5,443 bases of DNA from Flavobacteriales bacterium (GTDB lineage Bacteria > Bacteroidota > Bacteroidia > Flavobacteriales_D > Sanyastnellaceae): contig WTJL01000144.1 in the NCBI GenBank assembly GCA_011524845.1, positions 4,734 through 10,176 of the forward strand, written 5' to 3'. Positions 1-5,443 of this stretch are shown one piece after another. The translations under genes and the position numbers were made by a program. Under the pieces are notes generated by a model. That model was not told the origin of the DNA. It saw only the letters and a list, made by a program, of their open reading frames with translations, and did not search any database. Each line of letters starts with the position of its first letter. Positions within the stretch are counted from its first letter, which is position 1.

Positions 1-374
1 CTTCCAATCTGGTGCGTCCACCCCTCCTCGGGTCGGTGGAACACGGTGTGGCCGTGAGACCCAACGACATCGGGCGTTCCCACACCGTTCTCCGCCATCC
101 ACGACGCCACGGCCGCTCCAGCCCAACGTCCCCATTCGGCGTCCAACCGAGCCAAGGATTCGGCAGACAGAGACATCGCGTTCCACAGCGAAGACCTCAA
201 CGCCTCCGGGTACGGCAAGGTGGTGAAGGCCTCGAGACGATGCGACCAGGTGTTGTCGGGGTTCAGGGTGAACCTCGCCGACACCACATCCAGGCCGTCC
301 ACGGACGTTCCACTCATCAGACCGAGGGCATGCCAACCATCGAGAGGGCACCTCCTGTTATCTTCGCCGTGCAT
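1..374 (-). CDS. anmK: Anhydro-N-acetylmuramic acid kinase, N-terminal third (partial, runs off left edge)
   Basis: AnmK is a cytoplasmic enzyme that uses ATP and water to open the 1,6-anhydro ring of anhydro-MurNAc and phosphorylate it, giving MurNAc-6-phosphate for peptidoglycan recycling. The visible 124 codons carry the family's opening signature GLMSGTSVDGLD (residues 18-29), which contacts nucleotide and sugar, and a second conserved block GSHGHTVFHRP (105-115) followed by QIG (122-124), as in the family's SHGxTVxH...QIG segment. The family is usually about 350-390 residues, so roughly two thirds, including the catalytic aspartate region, lie outside the window. The start at 374 puts 19 residues before MSGTS. 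An in-frame ATG at 422 would add 16 residues, but homologues usually have about ten residues before this motif, so the shorter start is preferred. No Shine-Dalgarno precedes it. The gene is divergent from the acyl-CoA dehydrogenase, with 83 bases between start codons. Family assignment is strong; the exact start is less sure. Confidence 0.9.
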   Translation of the reverse strand, partial: MHGEDNRRCPLDGWHALGLMSGTSVDGLDVVSARFTLNPDNTWSHRLEAFTTLPYPEALRSSLWNAMSLSAESLARLDAEWGRWAGAAVASWMAENGVGTPDVVGSHGHTVFHRPEEGWTHQIG

Positions 375-457
375 TGGGACGGAAATTACTGCGAGAGCAG
401 GCTCTCCAGACCAGGCTGACATTTGGACTTATTCACTCCTCTCAAGAGAAGCAGGCA
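375..457. promoter_or_regulatory. Divergent intergenic control region between anmK and the acyl-CoA dehydrogenase
   Basis: This 83-base gap separates two divergent start codons, so promoters for both genes are expected here unless anmK starts at 422. On the plus strand, GACATTTG at 418-425 matches five of the six fixed positions of the Bacteroidota -7 element TAnnTTTG, but I see no TTG at the matching -33 spacing, so the promoter call is weak. It would place a transcription start near 432 and leave a leader of about 26 bases. No clear -7 element was found for anmK on the other strand. Neither start has a good ribosome binding site, which is usual in Bacteroidota. Confidence 0.4.
393..406. repeat. 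Perfect 6+2+6 inverted repeat, possible operator
   Basis: The sequence GAGAGC-AG-GCTCTC is a perfect dyad of two six-base arms around a two-base centre. It lies 18 bases upstream of the anmK start codon and just before the candidate -7 element for the dehydrogenase, a position where a dimeric regulator could control one or both genes. A two-base loop is too tight for a stable RNA hairpin at full stem length, so a protein-binding site is likelier than a terminator. No regulator is encoded nearby, and a dyad of this size could arise by chance. Confidence 0.3.
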
Positions 458-1600
458 ATGAACCTCAACCTCACAGAAGAACAACTGGCGGTGCGCGATG
501 CCGCCAGAGATTTCGCTCAAAACGTCCTGAAACCAGGCGTCATTGAACGCGACCGCGACCAGCGCTTTCCAGCCGACGAAATTCGCCAGCTCGGTGAACT
601 CGGATTCATGGGCATGATGGTGGACCCTCAATACGGCGGGTCAGGCATGGACACCGTGAGCTACGTGCTCGCCATGGAAGAAATCAGCAAAGTCGACGCC
701 TCGGCAAGCGTGTGCATGAGCGTCAACAACTCCCTCGTGTGCTACGGACTTCAGGAGTTCGGTACAGAGGAGCAAAAACAAAAATTTCTCGTTCCTCTGG
801 CGTCAGGCCAAAAAATCGGAGCCTTCTGTCTCTCCGAGCCTGAAGCCGGATCCGACGCCACCTCGCAGCGGACCACTGCAGTGGACATGGGCGACCACTA
901 CCTCTTGAACGGCACCAAGAACTGGATCACCAACGGCAACAGCGCCTCGACCTACCTCGTCATCGCACAAACCGACCCAGAGAAAGGCCACCGCGGCATC
1001 AACGCGCTCATCGTCGAGCGCGACATGCCCGGTTTCCAAATCGGCGCGAAAGAGGACAAGCTCGGCATCCGTGGATCAGACACCCACACGTTGATGTTCC
1101 AAGACGTCAAAGTCCCCAAAGAGAACCGCATTGGCGAAGATGGGTTTGGCTTCAAGTTCGCCATGAAAACCCTGAGCGGTGGCCGCATCGGCATTGCCGC
1201 CCAAGCCTTGGGCATCGCCTCAGGCGCCATGGAACTCGCCATCGCCTACTCGAAGGAGCGCAAGGCGTTTGGAAAGGAAATCCACAAGCACCAAGCCATT
1301 GGTTTCAAGCTGGCCGACATGGCCACCCAAATCGAGGCGGCACGCCTCCTCACCTTGAAATCTGCAGCATTGAAGGATGCTGGGGAGAATTACGATTTGG
1401 CCTCCTCCATGGCCAAGCTGTACGCCTCAGAAGTGGCCATGAAGCAAACCGTCGAAGCCGTCCAAATCCACGGCGGATACGGCTACGTCAAGGAGTACCA
1501 CGTGGAGCGCCTGATGCGCGACGCCAAGATCACCCAGATCTACGAGGGCACTTCAGAAGTGCAGAAAATCGTCATCAGCCGGGCGGTTCTCTCTGAGTAA
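458..1600 (+). CDS. Acyl-CoA dehydrogenase, short-chain/butyryl type, 380 residues
   Basis: This is a cytoplasmic FAD enzyme that introduces a trans-2 double bond into an acyl-CoA and passes electrons to electron-transfer flavoprotein, the first step of fatty-acid or branched-chain acyl-CoA oxidation. The 380-residue length is normal for the short-chain group. Visible parts are the N-terminal helical domain (1-120), the middle beta domain with the family signature AFCLSEPEAGSD (122-133) and NGTKNWITNG (151-160), and the C-terminal helical domain with RKAFGKEIHKHQA (268-280), QIHGGYGYVKEYHVERLMRD (336-355) and IYEGTSE (361-367). Glu363 in that last motif is the expected catalytic base. The ATG at 458 was chosen because homologues begin right at a LTEEQ-like sequence; a TTG at 374 would add 28 unrelated residues over the divergent promoter region. 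The wording is very close to Bacteroidota homologues as I remember them. Substrate (butyryl, isovaleryl or other) cannot be fixed by eye, so no symbol is given. Confidence 0.95.
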   Translation: MNLNLTEEQLAVRDAARDFAQNVLKPGVIERDRDQRFPADEIRQLGELGFMGMMVDPQYGGSGMDTVSYVLAMEEISKVDASASVCMSVNNSLVCYGLQEFGTEEQKQKFLVPLASGQKIGAFCLSEPEAGSDATSQRTTAVDMGDHYLLNGTKNWITNGNSASTYLVIAQTDPEKGHRGINALIVERDMPGFQIGAKEDKLGIRGSDTHTLMFQDVKVPKENRIGEDGFGFKFAMKTLSGGRIGIAAQALGIASGAMELAIAYSKERKAFGKEIHKHQAIGFKLADMATQIEAARLLTLKSAALKDAGENYDLASSMAKLYASEVAMKQTVEAVQIHGGYGYVKEYHVERLMRDAKITQIYEGTSEVQKIVISRAVLSE

Positions 1601-1609
1601 TCCCGGAGG

Positions 1610-3352
1610 TCACTCGACCCTTTCGTTGCGCGCGTTCCACACGGACCGCGTGCCTCCCCACCACGTCACGATTTCGTCACGTCCGTCTCCATCGACGTCC
1701 AACCGTTCCAAGCGGTCCGCCCGTGTGGCACCAGAAAGCCCCACTTCTTCTCCTTGACCCAAGGTGAATTCGCGTACCCATCCCAAGGCATCCACGAACA
1801 GCACAGAGGTGCGGTCGAGGTTGCCGCCCTCTCTGAACACGGGAGGATGTGAAGCATGCACCTTGACAGGCGTGGTGGCACGGGTGGTTCCATTGCGCTT
1901 CAACAATTCCACCTGGCCGTTGTCGCGTCCCACGTAGATGTAGTCTTTGGACCCCAAGCGAAGGTGTTGAAGGTGACGCACGGGCGATGCCACGTCGACC
2001 CCGTCTGCGGGCCGGTGTGTCCATCCCGGTGTGCGCTCCCCCTCTTTCCGGAAATTCTCCACCAAGCCGGACTTGTCCGACGCCACGAGGTACCGGTATT
2101 TCCTTGTTCCGTCGTAATCCACCAAGGTCCAAGCCGTCCACTCTCCCTTGGTGGGACGGACGGGGAACCCTGACACTTCTCGGCCTTTGACGTCCACCAG
2201 GTGGAGGCCCGACGCTTCGGCGAACATGGCTTGGTACTTGCCGTTGGCATAGACGTCCACTTCCTTCACCCCACCCCACAGCGGGGTCCCGTCGAGCGTC
2301 ATGGACCACACCGCCTCTCCATTGGATTGCTCTGCCACGAGGGTTTGGCCGTCGAGCCGCACCGTCATCCTGGTGGACGTTCTGTGGTTTCGAAGGGTGC
2401 CCATGTCTGCGCCCATGCTCGGTGTGACGGTGGGTGTTCCCTGCGCGACCAAGGCGGCCGTTGGGGGGTCTGCATCCGCAGATCGACTCCACAACACGGC
2501 GCCTTCTTGGCCTTTTTTCCCCGTCCACGTTTCGCCTTGGCTCATGGCCATGCGCGGCTCAGACAATGGTGTCCAGGACCATGACGATTGGCCATTGACA
2601 ATCACCTCGTCTCCTTCCCACTGTACGGTCCAACCGAGACGCGACGCGAGGTCAGCCACGTCTTCGCGCCATGCCTCGCCCCCTTCGACGTTCCACCGTC
2701 CTCCCTCGGACCACCGCGTGCCCCATGCCGACAAGGGTACGCCCGCACTGCGAAGCTGCTCTTCCGCTTCGCTCGCCAAAAGAGGGGCTTCACCGTCTCG
2801 ACTGGACCACCACGCCGCAGGCGTGTTCGCGCCCGTGGGCGACAACAATGAAGGAACCACGTCTTCTTCCGAGGCCCTGCCACAGGGACTTTGGGGATCG
2901 GTCCATGTGATCCAGCCGTGCGAGCGCAAGGCCCAGCCACATCGCGTTTTCCTCAAGAGCGCTCCCTCGTCTGCTTCCTTCCAATGCGCTGCCATGGTGG
3001 CCGGCGCCTCTTCCCAAGCCTCCAAGGACGCCGGTGTTCCGCACAAATGTCCTCCCCGCCAGCGGCGCTCCGACCAGCCCTCTGGCAACGCAGGCCATGG
3101 GGATTCCGAATGCCAAACTTCCAGCCCATCCCCGTTCCTGAACGTGCGAAACCATGGGCTTGAAGGCAACTCTCCGCCACGCCACTTGGCCTTGGCGTCC
3201 GCAGGCGACTGCATCTCCCAGGTGGTCCACACATCCGAGGCCCAAAGCATGGGATTGGCCGCCTCCGGGGAGGCCACGGGAAGCGTCACATGGACGTACG
3301 CAGCCGCCATGGCAACCGCCACAGCCATCACAGGAAAGGCCCAAGAACGCAT
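1610..3352 (-). CDS. Exported tryptophan-rich protein with beta-propeller-like C-terminal half, function unknown
   Basis: I do not recognise a function. The 580-residue product starts with a short hydrophobic stretch (about 4-20), a signal peptide or single membrane anchor, so it probably acts in the periplasm or at the cell surface. Residues 30-310 look unlike any domain I know and hold 27 or so of the protein's 36 tryptophans and three cysteines (104, 138, 157). Residues 321-576 contain about six blade-like repeats spaced 39-52 residues apart, beginning near 321, 366, 412, 464, 513 and 552; examples are DVYANGKYQAMFA, DYDGTRKYRYLVA and LRLGSKDYIYVG. The last holds an Asp-rich calcium-loop-like motif, DVDGDGRDE (552-560; bases 1673-1699). 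The half from 321 on recalls the C-terminal part of large Bacteroidota proteins annotated with DUF3352; this is from memory, and the N-terminal half does not clearly show that domain. The ATG lies 22 bases after the recG stop, so the two are probably co-transcribed; there is no Shine-Dalgarno. Confidence 0.8.
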   Translation of the reverse strand: MRSWAFPVMAVAVAMAAAYVHVTLPVASPEAANPMLWASDVWTTWEMQSPADAKAKWRGGELPSSPWFRTFRNGDGLEVWHSESPWPALPEGWSERRWRGGHLCGTPASLEAWEEAPATMAAHWKEADEGALLRKTRCGWALRSHGWITWTDPQSPCGRASEEDVVPSLLSPTGANTPAAWWSSRDGEAPLLASEAEEQLRSAGVPLSAWGTRWSEGGRWNVEGGEAWREDVADLASRLGWTVQWEGDEVIVNGQSSWSWTPLSEPRMAMSQGETWTGKKGQEGAVLWSRSADADPPTAALVAQGTPTVTPSMGADMGTLRNHRTSTRMTVRLDGQTLVAEQSNGEAVWSMTLDGTPLWGGVKEVDVYANGKYQAMFAEASGLHLVDVKGREVSGFPVRPTKGEWTAWTLVDYDGTRKYRYLVASDKSGLVENFRKEGERTPGWTHRPADGVDVASPVRHLQHLRLGSKDYIYVGRDNGQVELLKRNGTTRATTPVKVHASHPPVFREGGNLDRTSVLFVDALGWVREFTLGQGEEVGLSGATRADRLERLDVDGDGRDEIVTWWGGTRSVWNARNERVE

Positions 3353-3374
3353 GGGGTGAAGTTCGCAGGTTCTC

Positions 3375-5443
3375 TCACGAAATCCGCACCCAATTGCTGC
3401 GGGCTTTCAACGCAGTTTCCAACGCTTCACGCAGGGCCGTGTGCTCCGGACGCCCCAAATCGGGATCCTCCTCCAGCACCGATTGGGCGAGGTACCGCGC
3501 GCTGGACAACAACGGCCTGTCGCGCACCAAATCCGCCACCTTCAAATCCGGCACCCCGCTTTGTTGCGTGCCCATCACGTCTCCGGGGCCACGCAATTCC
3601 ATGTCCACCTCTGCAATTTCAAACCCGTCGTTGGTGCGGCACATGGTCTCGAGTCTGCGCCGGGCGTCTTGTCCCAAGTCCGAGGAGGACATCAAAATGC
3701 AGTAACTCTGGCTCGCCCCACGCCCCACGCGTCCACGAAGCTGGTGCAATTGGGACAGTCCAAACCGCTCGGCGCTCTCAATGACCATGACGCTGGCGTT
3801 GGGGACATTGACCCCCACCTCAATGACGGTGGTGGCCACCAAAATTTGGGCTTGTCCCTTCGCGAATCGGTCCATTTCCCACGCCTTGTCCTCTGGCTTC
3901 ATTCGGCCATGGACGATGGCCACTTGGTACTGGGGTGGCGGAAAGCGGCGGACGATGCTTTCGTACCCGTCCATCAAGTCTTTATGGTCGAGCGTGGCGC
4001 TCTCTTCAATGAGCGGATACACGAGGTAAATCTGACGGCCCTCCGCGATTTGGTCTTCCAAAAACTGAAACACCCCCAACCGAGCCGCGTCGGTGCGATG
4101 GACGGTTTGGATCGGCTTGCGGCCGGGGGGCAACTCGTCCAAAATGCTCGCATCCAAGTCTCCGTAGGCCGTCATGGCCAGCGTCCTTGGAATGGGGGTG
4201 GCGGTCATCACCAGAATGTGGGGAGCCACCTTCGCCTTCTTCCACAGCTTGGCCCGTTGGGCAACCCCAAAACGGTGCTGCTCATCGATGACGGCCAACC
4301 CGAGTTTGGCGAACACCACCGTCGGTTCGATCAAGGCATGGGTTCCCACGAGGATGTCAATCTCTCCCGCTTTGAGGTCTTCCAAAATGGTTTTCCGGGC
4401 GGCGCCCTTGACGGAACCGGTCAGGAGTTCGACGCGGACCGGCATCGGCCCCAGCATCTCGCGCAAGCCCTCCAAATGTTGTTGGGCAAGGATTTCCGTG
4501 GGCGCCATGATGGCCGCTTGGTGCCCGTTGTCTTTGGCGAGCAGCGCCGTGAGCAACGCCACCACCGTTTTGCCACTGCCCACATCGCCTTGCAGCAACC
4601 GGTTCATGTGCCACCCAGTGTTGAGGTCGCCGCGAATCTCGCGGAGGACGCGCTTTTGGGCCTCGGTCAACTCAAAGGGGAGCCGGTCGTGGTAAAACGT
4701 GTTGAACGCGTCGCCAACCTCCGAAAACCGCACTCCAGGCATGTCCTCTGTCACGGTCTTCTTGTGCTGAAGCAGGGTCAACTGCAACAGAAAGAGTTCT
4801 TCGAAGCGCAGGCGCATTTGAGCGCGCTCAGCCTCTTGGGGGGTGGTGGGGGCATGCACGGTGCGCAGCGCCTCTGCGCGGCCCATCAATTTCATTTCCC
4901 GCAAGACCCGGTCTGGAAGCGTTTCCGTCATGGCAGGCTGCACCGCAGCGGCCACATTGCGGATCAACTTGGCCAAGCCTTGACTGTGCAGCCCCTGACG
5001 CCCAAGCTTTTCCGTGCTTGAGTAGACAGGATGCAGCCCATCCCCTTTTCGCGTCTCAAAGTGCGACAACAGCTCCACCTCCGGGTGGGCGATGTTCCAC
5101 TTGCCCTTGTACAGGTTGGGCTTGCCGTAAATGACGACCTGCTTCTGAACCGGCAAATTCCTCAAGATCCATTGGGCGCCCCGGAACCACTGGAGTTCCA
5201 TCGTGCCTTCGCCGTCGTCAAACACCGCGATCAGTCGGCTCCCTCGCGCGCCACGCACTTCCTTGGCCTGGGTGATGACACCCTGCATTTGGACGGCAGT
5301 GTGCTCGCCCTGAATGTCCACAATGCGGTGAAACTGACTGCGGTCTTCGTACCGAAACGGCAGGTGCAGGAGCAAGTCCATGCACGTCCGAATGCCCAGC
5401 TCAGAAACAAGGGCGTCGGACCGTTTGGGCCCGACGCCTTTGA
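3375..5443 (-). CDS. recG: ATP-dependent DNA helicase RecG (5' end off right edge)
   Basis: RecG is a double-stranded DNA translocase that remodels stalled replication forks and Holliday junctions and removes R-loops. The frame stays open to the right edge: before the Met at 5381, twenty more codons read KGVGPKRSDALVSELGIRTC, matching the helix-hairpin-helix-like start of RecG (LKGVGPKRA...), so 5381 is not the true start and only a short N-terminus is missing. Counting from that Met, the wedge (OB) domain spans about 25-110. The helicase core has AQKR (241-244), Walker A GDVGSGKT (265-272), APTEILAQQH (293-302), DEQHRFG (366-372, the DExH box), TATPIPRTLAM (393-403) and motif VI QLHQLRGRVGRG (544-555). 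The C-terminal TRG-type region has MELRGPGDVMGTQQSG (594-609). All key residues look intact, and the length is normal. It is followed after 22 bases by the propeller gene in the same direction. Confidence 0.97.
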   Translation of the reverse strand, partial: KGVGPKRSDALVSELGIRTCMDLLLHLPFRYEDRSQFHRIVDIQGEHTAVQMQGVITQAKEVRGARGSRLIAVFDDGEGTMELQWFRGAQWILRNLPVQKQVVIYGKPNLYKGKWNIAHPEVELLSHFETRKGDGLHPVYSSTEKLGRQGLHSQGLAKLIRNVAAAVQPAMTETLPDRVLREMKLMGRAEALRTVHAPTTPQEAERAQMRLRFEELFLLQLTLLQHKKTVTEDMPGVRFSEVGDAFNTFYHDRLPFELTEAQKRVLREIRGDLNTGWHMNRLLQGDVGSGKTVVALLTALLAKDNGHQAAIMAPTEILAQQHLEGLREMLGPMPVRVELLTGSVKGAARKTILEDLKAGEIDILVGTHALIEPTVVFAKLGLAVIDEQHRFGVAQRAKLWKKAKVAPHILVMTATPIPRTLAMTAYGDLDASILDELPPGRKPIQTVHRTDAARLGVFQFLEDQIAEGRQIYLVYPLIEESATLDHKDLMDGYESIVRRFPPPQYQVAIVHGRMKPEDKAWEMDRFAKGQAQILVATTVIEVGVNVPNASVMVIESAERFGLSQLHQLRGRVGRGASQSYCILMSSSDLGQDARRRLETMCRTNDGFEIAEVDMELRGPGDVMGTQQSGVPDLKVADLVRDRPLLSSARYLAQSVLEEDPDLGRPEHTALREALETALKARSNWVRIS

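Noticed and set aside
374..457. TTG at 374 as start of the acyl-CoA dehydrogenase
   Set aside because: It would add 28 residues with no family similarity and would cover the divergent promoter region. Homologues begin at the LTEEQ segment just after the ATG at 458.
12..546. Plus-strand open frames at 12-419 and 220-546
   Set aside because: They are antisense to anmK or overlap the dehydrogenase start out of frame, and show Arg/Pro/His-rich composition without motifs. The minus strand of 1-374 encodes clear AnmK signatures.
1610..3352. Horizontal transfer or a defence-system role for the propeller gene next to recG
   Set aside because: No integrase, repeats, composition break obvious by eye, nuclease, ATPase or toxin-like motif is present; the gene looks like a resident exported protein.
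2301..3359. A 352-codon open frame on the plus strand opposite the propeller gene
   Set aside because: Its product is low in recognisable structure, rich in Ser, Pro, Arg and His, and fits a GC-rich shadow frame. The minus-strand frame has a signal-like N-terminus, propeller repeats and a sensible operon position.
4838..4852. G-rich run on the plus strand (G6-T-G2-T-G5), possible quadruplex
   Set aside because: It is the complement of Pro/Thr codons in a RecG linker (about residues 178-181 from the Met at 5381), has no four clean G-triplet tracts, and sits in no regulatory position.
3441..5021. A 526-codon open frame on the plus strand opposite recG
   Set aside because: It lies exactly in register with recG codons, so it is open simply because recG avoids TTA, CTA and TCA codons over that stretch. 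The product is His- and Gln-rich with no recognisable domain, and recG is unmistakable on the other strand.

Overview
The window reads as an ordinary chromosomal segment of a fairly GC-rich member of the Bacteroidota, probably close to Flavobacteriales. This is inferred from the strongly Bacteroidota-like wording of the acyl-CoA dehydrogenase, from the start codons lacking convincing Shine-Dalgarno sequences, and from a propeller protein that recalls a family I know from that phylum. No search was run. No tRNA, rRNA, CRISPR array, insertion sequence, phage gene or long repeat was seen, and coding density is very high (about 98 percent).

Layout from left to right. (1) Positions 1-374, minus strand: the N-terminal third of anhydro-N-acetylmuramic acid kinase (anmK), cut by the left edge. 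(2) Positions 375-457: an 83-base divergent intergenic region with a 14-base dyad and a weak Bacteroidota-type -7 element. (3) Positions 458-1600, plus strand: a complete 380-residue acyl-CoA dehydrogenase. (4) Only nine bases separate it from the convergent gene at 1610-3352 (minus strand), which encodes an exported, extremely tryptophan-rich protein of unknown function with a beta-propeller-like C-terminal half. (5) Twenty-two bases upstream of that gene is recG (3375-5443, minus strand), the branch-migration DNA helicase. Its reading frame runs off the right edge, so the first few codons are missing.

recG and the propeller gene very probably form one transcript. anmK (cell-wall amino-sugar recycling) and the dehydrogenase (fatty-acid or branched-chain acyl-CoA oxidation) are transcribed away from each other and may share control sequences. 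The genes do not form an evident single pathway. I found no convincing new system. The items most worth a second look are the tryptophan-rich propeller protein and the dyad between the divergent genes.
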